NCBI GenBank assembly: GCA_902805475.1
Contig: CADCSX010000007.1
Span: 310,001 to 374,000 of the forward strand
Source: Entonaema liquescens
Lineage: Eukaryota; Ascomycota; Sordariomycetes; Xylariales; Xylariaceae
Reading direction: 5' to 3'
DNA length: 64,000 bases
The first letter of the stretch is position 1. Every line of letters begins with the position of its first letter. Positions 34,206 to 46,966 of this stretch are shown piece by piece. Under the pieces are notes generated by a model. The model worked only from the letters and a program-made list of their open reading frames with translations. It was not told the DNA's origin and did no database searches. Made by a program: the position numbers and the translations under genes.

Positions 34206-37200
34206 TTAATAAGCTCCTTCTCTCTTCTTCCAGCCCGGGCTATCCACGAGCTCGACCTTCTCCCTGCTCGTTCGCACTGGCGTTCCAGCCACGAGTTCAA
34301 GCGCAGGAATCTTGGCACCATCCTGTTCGAGAGCCCACAATGAAATGCCGACGTAGTTCGGGCCATTATAATTCAAGATTCCCTCTGGTACAGGGAACAC
34401 TGTCTGGGGACCGACGTTGCTGCTTAGCTTGCCGTATTGCCAACCATTGACGTACAATTGAGCTCGGTAGACGCCGGATGCGGAAGTGTCGTTGGAAAAC
34501 GAGAATGCCAGTGGAATATCCCATTCGTCGGAAGGTAGGTCAAGATCGAAGGAGGTCGAGTAGAAGGCAATGCCCGGCAAGCCGATGCCCTCTAGCGGCG
34601 AGTGAGACTTCCACGAATCTGTCGGTGCACTGGGGAGATGGTATCCTTGCCGCTCGATGAATAATCCACCCTCATTTAATGGGCCACGGACGCGATCTAG
34701 GTAATCTTCACCACCGAGATTTCCCGTTAGCTTCCAGCTGATGGGTGTATTAGTCGCCTTGGACGTCTCCAACCTCCACCCTAGAATTCCGCGGGGTTGT
34801 TTCATCTCATCAGCTACAATCCAGTTCTCGCTTAGTCCCATATTCTCTACAACGACAGTAAAGACGTGTTCTGTTTCAGCTTCAAGTCCAGCACTACTAA
34901 CGTCATATTTGCCCTTATAGCTAGAGTTTGCTGGGTTTCCGCCAAACGATGAGAGAAGCTGGTCGTCGAGCCACACTGAAACGGCGAATCCGAACCCGCC
35001 CTGTGTCCACAACGAGAAGTTGCCTTCATTTCCTGTAGCGTTAAAATGGCCTCGGTATAGAAGCACTCCGGTATGGAAGCCATAGTCAGAGGAGTAAGTC
35101 GAAACAGGGGCGACTAGGGGCTGGTAGGTGTTGTCTGTAGACTTGTGGTCTGCCGCAGTCCATAGAGAATCATCATAACCCTCCTGGATCTCTGGAAGAG
35201 AGTCAATGTACTTCCATTCGAGATCCGCCAGATTCGGGAGGGTAATTGAAGGGCTGTTTACGGAGACATTAGCAGTCGTCACAAAGTCTGGTGACTCAGC
35301 CGAAGTCTCTGCGCCATTGATGAAAAGCTTGGCCCCTGGAACACCCAAAACTTCAACCGTAGTGGATGCGTTGAAGTCGGCTTTGATGTGCAGCTCATTG
35401 TCCTTCAGAGAAGCAGAACGCACAAGGTAGGGTCCATTAACGACCACCTTATCGTCCGAATCTTCAATATCAGTAAGCCAGTAGTTGTATGCGGCGTTAC
35501 GATCTAAATATGATTAGTAATTAAAAATAGGGTTATCGAGTGGTGAACTAACCAAGGAGATAGACCAAGAGGTTATCACCGATATGAAGAACGGATCGTT
35601 CCTTAGGCGTAGCCCAGTTCACAGTCAGGAAGTTGGAGTCGTTATTCGTCACGGTATACGCTTGGCTGCCTTCAATGTTCTTAACCTTGCTATTTGATGG
35701 CGCCTCAATCGCGAACTCATTCTGCTCGTTCGGTCCGGCATATAGGATAAGCAGCGTTTGGTCTCCTTGCTTCAGATGCGTAAAGACTTCTGCCGTGGAG
35801 TAGAGTAGCCGAGTGCCTTGAACATCGTAGTCGGTAACTATTATCTTCGAGTCTCGACCATTCAGACTCAATGACTGGTTTGAGCGAGGAATCGTGAAGG
35901 TCCCTTGAGATGTCGGCAGCTTGACCTTATACTTCGTCGATTCGAAACTTGAGTAATTGGTATGTCTGACAACGAAGAATGACGCATCGTCCGTGCTGTT
36001 TGCTAGTATAGGTGTAATAGTGATGTCAGGGTTATCACTGTAGACGTTGTTCGAGCTGGTACCTGGGATCGCTGTGAGATAACTAGGGCTGGACTGTAGG
36101 AATGTCGCTTGTAGCTTCAGCTCCGAGTACTTCTCCCGTGTAATGGTTCGGTCCTCCTTGATGACGCTTCCGTAGTCATACGACGTGTATCCGCCCGGGT
36201 GTCCGAGGTTACCCCAATTAGTCCCACCAAAAATCATGTAGAGATTATTGATTGTCACACCCTATATATGTCAGTAAAGGTATGCTCTTGCAATAACTAC
36301 TTATCTCGGGGCTTTTATGCTTACCGCAGCATAGTTATTCTTGTAGAAGACTCGTTGGAACTCGTGGTTTACAAGCGCACTGCACTATATAATTGTAAGC
36401 TACGCGTTCGGGAATCTGAGTCGAGCGAGCTTTTTATGTCATAAAGCAAGATGCTCAACTCGTTTATTGGAGTTGGTGTGAAAACCTACCTGCTCGAAGC
36501 CCCAACCACCCCAAGGATCAAAGGAGCCAGCTTGAAATTCAAGCTGAATAAAGGTTAGCAAATGAGAATCAAAGCAGGCTGAAAGCTCAGAAACGGTTGT
36601 CTAAGATAACAATAGGGTACTTATACATACTATGGAATAGGGTGTTGATGGGCTTTGCTCAAGATGCTTGCTTCGATAATTTGTGGGTAAATTCCCTTTT
36701 GGCCAAACGTCGGGATGTGCACAGTCAAACCCTAAGGGATACCCGTCGTGTCCGTAGATTTCGACTTCGCCTTCACCAGTGCCTGGAGCATTATGACCCA
36801 GAGGGCTCGCATCGTTACTTATTAGAGGAACGACTATTCCAGCATCCCGTGCCTGTTGTAAGACATATTCCATATATGAACCGTCCGGGAAGGGGGTGTA
36901 ATCGGCGGCACCTGAATACTCGTTCTCTGGTTGGAATAAGATGACCGGGCCGCCATTAGTAATTTGAGCGTCTGCGATTATCTTTCCGATGCTTGCGATA
37001 TAGTTGTCCGTCGCATTGAGGAAGTCTGGCGCGCTGCTCCTCAGAAGACCGCGAACCCGTTGGAGCCAACCAGGAAAGCCACCACCACTAACCTCGGCAT
37101 TGATGTAAGGGCCAGGCCTAGCAATGAGGTAAAGCCCAACTTTTTGAGCAGCATCAAAGAACGGCTTAAGGTCAAAGACACCCTCGGCAGAAAAATCGCC

Positions 37201-37506
37201 AGGTTTCCCTTCTAATAGAGCCCAATCTATATAAAACGAGATGCAATTGAACCCGAGAGCTTTTACTTTTTGTAAGACGTCGATCCAGAGAGATGGTACA
37301 GGTAATCTGAATGGATGGAACTCTCCGCTAAAGATCAATACTCTCTCGCCGTTGACAAAGAGCGAGTGCTCATCCCAAGTGACAATATCTTGCGTAGCAT
37401 CCCGTTTCTCGGCAAAGTCCCGTATTAGTGTATCGGGTCGTCCGCCGGTGCTGAAGGCATAGCTCAGCAGAGCGTTTGTCGCGACGAGGAACAGTGACGA
37501 CCTCAT
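34206..37506 (-). CDS. Secreted beta-galactosidase, GH35
   Basis: Five exons: 37506..36631, 36543..36490, 36384..36325, 36261..35553, 35503..34206; phases agree throughout and give 998 aa, the usual size of fungal GH35 enzymes. Signal peptide: MRSSLFLVATNALLSYAFS. The TIM barrel carries FSGEFHPFRLPVPSLW, RPGPYINAEVSGGGFPGWL and the acid/base glutamate in VILFQPENEYS; the nucleophile glutamate is in LEFQAGSFDPWGGWGFEQ, which is a small exon of its own, and MIFGGTNWGNLGHPGGYTSYDYG follows. Beta-sandwich jelly-roll domains make up the C-terminal 600 residues. Hydrolyses terminal beta-galactosides from plant cell-wall polymers outside the cell. Many N-glycosylation sequons. Intact; no frameshift seen. 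Confidence 0.95.
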
Positions 37507-39285
37507 TGCCAGTACTTAACGTAGCCCCGAAGGAAGATTGACAGGTGGGAATAAGGCATAGAAAGCTCCTATTAAACATTAAAGACTCTAGTGTATATAT
37601 ATACGATTTAAGTTACACTGAGGGCGATGCGCCTAGACTGACCTCGTCCGATATACAAAGGAACCCCTGGACCATATGATGTAGGTTATGTTGGGGTATG
37701 TGGGGTAAGATCAGCACACGCCGCCAAAGATGGGGATCGCAAGCTTCCATTTCCGGTAGACGAACAGGAAAACAGGTAAGTTTGCTCGCGAGCTAAATAT
37801 CGTAAGCGGCGCAGCACACGAGAGCAAACCCATAAGAGGTCCATCGGTGAGGAGGACCGTACGGTGTATAGGTAACATCTCCACAAATGAGGAAGTAACC
37901 CCAACGTCGTAATGGCGAACGGAATAAATCCAACTGGGTCGCAAGTACGGTGCCATATTATTCCATCGCAAGGATCCTCATTACGCAATATGTATGAGGT
38001 GACCCGACGGTTCGGTACATCGTGCACCGACAATATGGAGAACAAGCGAAAGCACTCGGATCGAGGTCGTATACTCCGTATTCCATAGTTCGTGGTTGGT
38101 TACAGTCATTTGGTAGGTTTGCTAGTTTCGATGTTCTCGAGATTTGATGAGAGTTAATTTCAACTTGATTAACTCAGAAAATAAGAGTTTAAGTCATTAG
38201 AGTACCCCAAGCCAATACTTGGAATAAGTTTCTTTGGCGAAGCATTCATTTTGGCGCCCGTTAAATCCCATCATGGGTACTGTAGTCTATTAGCCATGCT
38301 CTTAAAAGACGTCTGCGACGTTTATTTCTTTAATAATGTGAAAGGTATTTAAGATAGACGGAAGTGAGAAGATGGAGGCGGGGTATGGTAGCTAACATTA
38401 TGTATATTATGTAATATTGGGGCTACAGTAAAGATACTACAATACAATCTTATACAGTTCCCCTGACGCCAAAGCTTAACCTTGTCACTCCGCAATATCT
38501 TTACCAATAAAGATCATGAAGTTATCTTTTGAATTTTTTCTTATAAAGACCCGAATAAACTAAAGATTTTATACCAAGAAAATCTTGAAATAACTAAAAT
38601 TGGCGAAGTTATCTTAGTTGAAAATTGACTTGCGTTGACGAAGTACTCTCTCTCTCAATTTATTATAAGTCAACTTTCAACTAAAATAAATCTACCAATT
38701 GTAAACGCATCAAAAGATTTCATATATAAGATATATACTTGACTCAAATATCTAGGAACCAGGGTTAAGAGAACCCTTTAAAGGGGTTTCGCGGTAAACA
38801 TATCGCAGAGTGACAAGGTAATAAACCGACCGTTTTTGGCACCACTGCACTCTATTCTATTGAGCGACTCTCGGCTTCGAAGAGTCTATATATGGCCGGA
38901 CATGAAACGCTCTTTACAGTTATTCAAGCTTGAGATTAATCTAGACCTCAATATCAGGATTATAGAGATTGCTTAGGCTTATATAATTCCAATCGCTAGT
39001 CTACGCGCCGCTGGGTAGATGTCATCGGCACCGAGGTCACCTCGAGATATTATCACTAGTGCAGCGTGTCTTATGAGGCCCATTATTTCCGATGGCGAGA
39101 TAAGCATACTCATATTTCCGAAGGAGCGTCATAAGTAAGTGATAAGTGCACGACTTTTGTTCTGGTAACTTTCAAGTCCGACAAACTCCCTCGATCCAGT
39201 AGTATTAATAGATACGAAACTCCCAAATCAAACATCGCAACACCCTTGTCCTTTATAGCATCATCATGTCGGTATCATGAAATCT
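37507..39285. other. AT-rich intergenic region
   Basis: About 1.8 kb. The portion 38400-38760 is very AT-rich and contains an imperfect 18-bp inverted repeat (38614-38684) and two copies of GAAGTTATCTT. No supported gene. Confidence 0.55.
38614..38684. repeat. 18-bp imperfect inverted repeat
   Basis: Arms 38614-38631 and 38667-38684 match at 17 of 18 positions in inverted orientation, separated by 35 bases that include a CT microsatellite. Could form a hairpin or mark a small non-autonomous element. Confidence 0.5.
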
Positions 39286-42200
39286 TCAGCCTCTAATGAG
39301 GGAAAACTGGACGTAGCTCTTGTCTAGGTTGGTGAATGTCTCCACGATATCAATCGTGCTTGACGAATGATCCGCGTCTGACCCTTTCTTGTTGATGACA
39401 CCCGTCCACACGGACCTGAACCTGGCCGCTGGTTTTAGGATGAGAAACTGCAATGCGCTGTCTCCCTCCTTCTTGGGCCCAGCTAGCCGCAGGTCGTACT
39501 GGTAATAAATCGACGTGGTTCCCAACTTGCTCGGCAGAGGTAGGTTGGCGTCGACTAGATCGTCGGGTGTCACGTACGTGTGGTCTTCCTTGTCCTTGTC
39601 AGCGTTGTCGTCCTGGACCAGGTGGAACTTGTCCGCCTCCGCGAAGAGGCAAGTTTCGTCGTCTCCGCTGAGCACCGTGATGCGCGAGTCCTTGATCGTG
39701 ACGTCCTTGCTGGAGTTATTGACGGCCTCGATCGTGATACTGGTGACGGCCCCGGGCTTGACTTGGGTCGTAGAGATGCTGTATTGCAATTGCGGATCGG
39801 GCGCGTCGTTGAATACGGAGATGAGCGGTTTACCTTTGTCATCGATGTATTTTTTTTACCGGATCGGGCGCTGGGTTTGACTTATACATATTGACAATGA
39901 ATCCGACGATCATCAATACGAGGCCTACCACCGCTAGGACGGCGCCAACAATAGGCAGGGCCACAGCCATTGTCCCAGTGACGGCCCAGAGACCAGCGGA
40001 GGCACCGACCTCCACAATATCCATGATTACGGTAAGAGCCTGAACAACTAGGGTCAATGTCTGAATGGTCTTTCCAGCTGTCGTGAGTTTGTCCCACTCT
40101 CGAGTGAGGGTGAATGTCATGGCGACGGTTACACCGATACCTAGGGCCACGTTGAGTATCTTAAGGATGTTTCCCGAGATGTTGAACTTCTTGGTTGTCG
40201 CCTCCCCACCTGGCGGCACATTTTCAGTCGGGCTTCCGGGCTTTTCGTTCCAGACCTTCTCGTCGCTTGGCCTTGTTGGCGTCTCGTCGGTACTAACGTG
40301 ATCAGCAACCGAACCGTGGAACCCACCCTCCCTGTTAATTTCCTCAGACATGTCCCCGAGGTCCTGAGCGCTCTCCTTCAGTGCTCTTTCCGTGCCTGGT
40401 TGAGGCTTTCCACTTGTAGATGATCCACTGCGGAGGTGCTAGGACTGTCCTTGTATGATTTGAATGCGTCTATTGTAGAGGAGACCCCGTTGGTCGCAAT
40501 CTTCAACGTCTCTGGGATGACCGTCGCCTTCTGATCGTCCGCCAGCAATGACCAGTTCTGGATTAGCCCCATAATGTTGGTGGCGAGCATACCTATATAG
40601 AACGTAGCCTATATCGAGTCAGTCGAACCGGCGTAGTGATAGGCGAAGGGATAAGGAAGAAAGCGAGAGCAACAAAGGGGAGGGGCCCTACTGACCATGC
40701 AGACAGTCAAGAGGCCCTTCAAATACTTCATCCCAGGAAGCTTGCCTGATAACTTTTCGGACACTTTATCGAATGCCTGGCCCAACCATTGGAACAGTCG
40801 GGTGCCGCCGAAAGCTTTCGCTAGTCCTTTACCAATTGCCGTGAACCACCTCGGCGCCTCTGCTTGGAAGACCCCCGACTTTGTCATGATGTTGGCTGTC
40901 CGTCTTCTGCTGTCAGCGTTTGGTCGAGGTTGTTTGCCTTTTCAAACGCGTCTATGTCCTTCAGTAGCTCGTCCTTCACAGATGCGGTTATAGACGGATC
41001 GTCAAGCAGGACTTTGACAACTAGATCATGCATCAAGTCGAATAGCCATCGACCGGTCACTTTGGTTTCCTCGTCGATATATTGGTAGTCCATGCCGATT
41101 TGACTGGCATAATCCACAATCTTCGTGAACCAGTCATCGGCAAGGGTTTCCGAAGGGGCAAGCGTGTTCATCAAACAACACTCTCGATTGATAGCGTTAC
41201 CACCCTGGATAAGATTAACTCTTTAGAGAATAGTTAACAAGGATTTTCGAAAGGAAGCTTACGTGCTGAATCGGATTGAGAAAAAAGCGTTCCATGGTAT
41301 TATCTTGTTCTAGCTTCTTTTTGAGTTTTTTGGCCCAGTTGACGGCGCCTTCAGAACTATTGAAAAAGGGATCAAGATACGTGCTGTAATGATTCTTCAT
41401 CGCCTCGATAGAGGTTAGGTTATTGATATCGTTATATTCTTGCGACTGTGACAGGCATTTGTTGCCGTTGCCTTCCCACCAATACCAAAGGTTCTTCTTC
41501 TCCTTGTCGGTGAACATCTTCGAATATTTATCGAAGCTACTAATAGACCGACACAAAAATACCGGGGCATATTTGTCGTGAAAGAAGGCCTTGAGTTTAG
41601 ACGGAAGGTTTTCGGCGAGGCTCGAAGGGAGATTGTCGGGTTTGGATCGGCTAGTAAATTTGACCCGATCATCCTGGTCCATGTGGTAATACATCATATT
41701 TGAGATTAGAGTCTGCGAAGTAGTATGAACCTAATAGACGGCAAGTTAGCGATTAGACAAGCCTTTATGCAACGAAGGAAAAAAGGAAAGAAAGAGAAAG
41801 GGGGAGGGCTAGTCACCGAGGTTTCTTCGTAGTTAGCAAACTTCAGCAAAAGTTCTAGAGTAGGCTTGACCTCTTGGATGAGCACATCAGTTATGTCAGC
41901 CGGTTGGCTGGATGGGACATGAGATTCCGTTAGACCCGGCTGAGATAAAGTTGCAAAGGCACGGGAGACCTTAGATCGAAGGTTTGAGATAGCAGAGTCA
42001 TCGACGTACTCTGCCTTGAGGAAGTGTCTAGAAACTAATCAGTAAGAAAGAAAGAGGCTATACCCGTCGATTGATGGTTTCCATAGGGATAGTAATAACA
42101 ATAAGAAGGTGAACGTCACAATGCAAGATGTGTCAACTCACCGGTTTCCCTTCATGGCACGCATGGTCGGGTCGTACTCGTAGAGTGCGCCGGTATATTT

Positions 42201-44224
42201 CTCGCCAAAGAAATCTATGTCTAGGTAAAACTCCTGGAAGAGAACTGGAAGGTTCAGGGTGAGTGACAGGTCTGGGAACTCGATATCATATAACTTTGTG
42301 ATTTCTTCACCCGAATCAGAGACGAAGGGGATCATCCAGGTGCGATGGACCCGAATCGTCCCTCTAAATACGTCGTCGTCCAGGGTCACACATTCGGGCC
42401 GATAGAGACGTTCAAGGCTCTGACCGTGCTTGCTGTTGATCTGGTCCAGGAGTGTGTCGAGAATAGGAAACCGTATGGCGGGAATATTGGTCTTATCACC
42501 CGGATCCCAATAGCCGTTTTTGAGCTCCCCAATCTCCATCGGATTCTGGGGCTCATCTCTCTCCGTGTTGGCGGGCCAAATAGCAGTGTCCAATATCAAC
42601 TTGTATGTCTCAAGCTCGTGGAAGCCGTCATCGTCAGCTGCCACCTTTGCGGATTTCACGTCTTGGGCTATATTCCGGGCACATGCTTCGAATGAGATGA
42701 CATTGTCCTTGGATACGTGCGAGGGGTTCGGTTCCGCGGAGAGATATACAGAGCCGTGTCCAGAAATACCTTCCTGAAAGATCTGGATCATGCCGTGTTC
42801 GAACAGACGTTGACCTGGGAGCTCGCGTGTCCATTTGAATGTTCTTTCGTGTAGATCATAGGAGCTTCTCATAACTACTTCGTCATCTGCAACGAGACAC
42901 CCATCGATGAGTACAAGCTCCGGCAGGCGATAGGACTCCGGGAGATAGGTTGGTTCATGTGCGCTCAGTGCGAACCGTCGCTGGAGGCGGTCCAGCTGCA
43001 TGGCCCTCCCCTTTCGTGCCGACGGTCGGGGTCTATCACTCGCGGCCAAGCTCTTGTTATCCCCAGCCGCCGCAAAGGGCGACCCGAAGCAGCCATCCAC
43101 CATCGGCCTTGGTCCTGGCTGATCAGGGATGATTCTAGTATCCGGGGCTTCAGGATACATGTCTGACTCTCGTTCTGATATCCAGGCTGGACAGGAAGGC
43201 ATAGTCGGAAAAAAGGGGCGTTGAAGGTGAAACTGAACAAATAGACTTACTTTCACCCATCCAATCAAAGAATCCATTCCAATCCTTCGCCTTAAAGACT
43301 TTGATAACTCCCTTCTTCCACTTGGGTTGTAGGTTAGCCTTGAAATGCGAGGCCAAAGCATCGCCGTATGATTTCCATTCGTTGATGACGGGTTCCTGGT
43401 CGTCCAACCGCATCAAACTAGACTGAAGAGCGGCAACATACTCAGAGTCGCCCAATCGGCCTTCGGAGTCCACAATTCTCGAGTAGAAATCCTTCATCAC
43501 GTCGAAGGTTGGCGTAGGTTGTGCCATCTGTTTCGAAGACGCGGGCATGTCTGCGATGGTAGCCACCTTCCCAAAGAACTTGACCATAGTGTCGACCTTT
43601 TGATCATCCCCCTGGGCGCCCTCGGCCCAGACATGGCGCGACCAGGCCTTCAAGATCCCGTAGCTGATCTGGTTCGAGAAGTGATCGCTATACGCAGGGA
43701 AATTATTTAGGTCGGACTCGAAATAGACTGCCACAACGATCATTGCGATGGAAAACAGATGGTCACTGCGCCACACATCAACCATGCTCTCCTGGTTAAT
43801 GAACTTCTCACCTCGCCATATCTGGCTTTGGCATTGTCCTAAACCATAATTCAAAGATTAGTCACTACACAATCCAGTGCATGTTTTCGGCCGGTACAAA
43901 CCAGATGGATCTAATGCTTGTAATTTTCTATATCTAGCGAGTCATCAACATTCAAGGTCGCTTCCCTACAAAGGAAATTGTCAATCTTTTGATCAGGGAA
44001 TCCGCATTCTTTCCGTCAAGGTATTGACAGAAAGAATCATCTTCACCGAGAGGGTTATAATCTGGGGCATAGTCGATATATTTGAACAGGGTCTGGTTGT
44101 TACGGTTGTATCGGGCCTTATTATGAAGACGATTGGCAAAACTTGTGATGGGTATCTCGTTGAGGCCCTTCACTGCGTTCGCTAGCTGCACAAAAGTCGA
44201 GTGTAGGTCAGGATAATCGGACAT
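39286..44224 (-). CDS. Large unrecognised protein with hydrophobic block; five frameshifts
   Basis: I read this as one gene of about 1,490 codons, not several small ones. Exons: 44224..43902, 43838..43251, 43186..42142, 42027..41817, 41730..41263, 41204..40696, 40608..39286, all with GT-AG introns. Five single-base frameshifts are needed: near 44010 and 43924 (exon 1), 40900 (exon 6), 40395 and 39850-39857 (exon 7). With these the exon total is divisible by three. I recognise no family. The first 1,000 residues are soluble-looking and charged. Residues encoded at about 40170-39880 are strongly hydrophobic and Ala/Val/Gly-rich (for example GAVLAVVGLVLMIVGFIVNM), enough for two to four membrane helices. 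The last 190 residues look beta-rich. There is no N-terminal signal peptide. Membrane insertion, possibly hairpin-like as in alpha-pore-forming proteins, is speculation. Frameshifts may be assembly errors or decay. Confidence 0.6.
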
Positions 44225-45176
44225 GATGACAAAAGGACATGGCAGGGAACGTCAACAATGAAATAACTTTCGCAACAACGTGGATTTAGATATTCCTTTT
44301 CAAGTTTTGTGTTTGATATGTGATAATGGAGGATGCTAAAGTTCTAGAGACGATGGGCTTGCTTCGAGTTATTTATACTGCCTTATTTACATATCTAGGT
44401 AGGTTTCTTCCTTCATTTTGCAACCTTCACCTTTCCTCTTCCTATTATCACCTAACCGGGCTAAGGAGTAAAATTAGTTTGTTCCGTAATAGTTCAGGTC
44501 ATCGTAGCATCGGTCGATGCTTTGCATGATCTGGTGGAACAAGTCGTTCACGATATTACCACAACACAATATGGTAACCACAATATGGTAACCTCGTGAC
44601 AGGGCCTCCAAAGATGCAATATACATAAGTAAGCAAAGAATGCAGATTGCCTAACAGCGTGTAATACATAGTACGTCGGATGCGGGTAGAGTGTCCATTT
44701 CCCCCTCTTCACTTACTTATTACATTTTGCTTTTTCTCTGTCAGCCTTCCTCATCTCCGCGGGTATTGAAGAACTGACATGATCTGAACGACCGGTCGAG
44801 TGCAGGTAAGACATCGTATCTTAATTGGTTCGCGGGGTTTATTTAGGGGGACCTTCCCGTCACAGCAATCTGAGATGATAGAAGTATGTTGACATGTTAT
44901 CAATAAGCGATCATGATGGTATTGTTATAATCTGAAGGTAGAGATTAAATCGAGGTAAGATCGCACAGTCCTAACGTTCTTACGCGAGATAACCTCATTA
45001 GCCTATCTGCTTACTTACCTAGGTAGGCATCAACTCTGAGAGAGTTCATAGATACACCGTATAACAGAGAATATTCAAGTTTATACCAAAGATATCCTTA
45101 GAATTATCCTGCTTTATTTCTAAACCCCTAGTCATGCAAATCTAAAACTTCATAATACTCTAAACGGCCCCCTTAT
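44225..45176. other. Intergenic region
   Basis: Promoter of the large unknown gene and 3' flank of the acyl-CoA ligase. It contains two exact tandem copies of a 14-bp unit, CACAATATGGTAAC (44565-44592). No gene called. Confidence 0.55.
44565..44592. repeat. Two exact 14-bp tandem copies
   Basis: CACAATATGGTAAC is repeated twice without spacer, about 340 bp upstream of the large unknown gene. Confidence 0.75.
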
Positions 45177-46966
45177 CTACAACTTCTCCAAACGCCTCTT
45201 CCTCAAGATCTCCTCGCCAAACCGCGCCATCTCAAATTTCTTTACCTTCCCACTCCCCGTCAGTGGCACGTCAGCCGGGACATCATTCTCGCCGAGCCAA
45301 AACACATGCGTAGGCGCCTTATGTCGTCCCAACTTCTGCTGCACCCACTCGCGCACCTGCTGATCGTCCAATCTCTTCCCTTCCGTCTTCGCCTCGTCCG
45401 CAAGCTGCAAGAACGCGCCGACGACCTCTCCATAATGCGCATCTTTCAGTCCCGTGACCACGGCGCGCGTGATGGCGGGATGCGCCAGTAGCCGCTCCTC
45501 GATCTCGAGCGGGTATATGTTTTCGCCGCCACGGATGATGATGTCCTTGAACCGGCCCGTGATGCTACAGTACCCCTGCTCGTCGAACACGGCCTCGTCG
45601 CCGGTCCGCAGCCACAGCACGCCCTCGGCGTCGCGCTGCATGACTTCCGCAGTCTTCTCCGAGTTGTTCCAGTACCCGGCCTGTAATTGGTACCCCGCGA
45701 TGCACAGCTCGCCGCGCGCGCCTAGAGGCAGGATCTGGCCGTCGTGGTCGACGATCTTGGCGCGTGCGTGCGGCATCAGCGTGCCCACGGTGGTAAGTCG
45801 CTTCTCAATGGCGTCGTCGGTGAACGCGTTGAAGCAAGTCGGGCTAGCCTCCGTCAGCCCGTAGCTACTAGTGAATTCTGTCATGCCAAAACGCTCCACT
45901 AGTAGTTCCATGAGGTAGCGGGGTACAGGGGCACCGGCGATGATTCCCGTGCGCAGGTTTGTGCAATCGAAATTAGGGGGGAAGGGGAGGCTAAACAGAG
46001 TGTCGAACATGGCCGGAACGCCATGCACAGCCGTGCACCGTTCGTCAGATATGGCACGTAAGACAGCTGGCGCATCGAATGTCTCCTCGGGATATACGAT
46101 CTTAGCGCCGTGGGTAATGACCGCCATCATACCGAGCACGAGGCCGAAACAGTGGAACAATGGAGGGGGGCAACAGAGGACATCATCTGGGGTAAATCTC
46201 ATACGGTCGCCAATAAAACGGGCGTTGTTGACGATATTATGGTGGGTCAACATGGCGGCCTTGGGGAGACCGGTGGTACCGCTTGTGAATTGTAGATTGC
46301 ACACATTATGGGCGAGAACCTTCTTCCCGACACGTTGAAGGTCACTATCGCTTACCGACCGTCCTTGCTTAATTAGATCTGCGTATGTAGGATATGACCC
46401 AGACTCGCCTCTCAGGATCACAACGTTGGGGCCATCCTTCTCCTTAGCCAGTTCTGCCAACAACTTGGTGTTGTGTAGCTTTCCAATCTTCTTTGTTGTG
46501 AAAAATATTTTTGACCCTAAGTCAAGTTTTAGAATACAACACTTCAAATGCTGCGAGAATATGGCTTACCTGAGAATTTCAGGGCGTGCATCGCTTCTGT
46601 TGGCGTGTATGTGTTATTTAATATCACCAAGATAGCCCCAATGCGTGTGACAGCGAAGAAGACTGCAGCATATTGCTCGCAATTGCCAGCCATAATACCA
46701 ACGCGGTCCCCGACACCTATCCCAAGCGAGAGAAGCGTCCTCGCCAACTGAGAGCTCTGCTGATTGAGCTCATTATACGTCCACCGAGCGCCCGTCCAGG
46801 GGGTGACGATACATTCCCGACTACCGTGATGCTGACATTGAAGGTCCAAAAGTTCTCCAAGAGTTAAGTCTACTAACGGGGGATCTACCGGGCCCTCTAA
46901 GTAAGACATCGGTTGCCTCTGAAATTGAGGGTTTTGTGTTACCGACGTACTCGGTTCTGTAGCCAT
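45177..46966 (-). CDS. Acyl-CoA ligase (AMP-binding), SidI-like candidate
   Basis: Two exons, 46966..46570 and 46516..45177, intron 46569..46517 (phase 1); 578 aa, normal for an ANL-superfamily acyl-CoA synthetase. Motifs in order: YNELNQQSSQLARTLLSLGI, the P-loop FTSGTTGLPKAAMLTH, SYGLTEASP, WLRTGDEA, GRFKDIIIRGGENIYP and the catalytic lysine region PLTGSGKVKKFEM. The enzyme activates a carboxylic acid to acyl-AMP and then acyl-CoA. In A. fumigatus, SidI makes mevalonyl-CoA for the SidF acyltransferase. The neighbours (siderophore MFS, ABC transporter), the SidF-like gene in the window and an upstream ATCWGATAA site support that role, but sequence alone would also fit a medium-chain acyl-CoA synthetase. 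The C-terminus is EKL, a weak PTS1-like tripeptide; no clear PTS2 seen. Confidence 0.8.

Noticed and set aside
43902..44224. Extra intron in exon 1 of the large gene (GTAGGG...CTAG)
   Set aside because: No donor in the required phase exists and the joined frame meets a stop at once; two single-base shifts explain the reading better.
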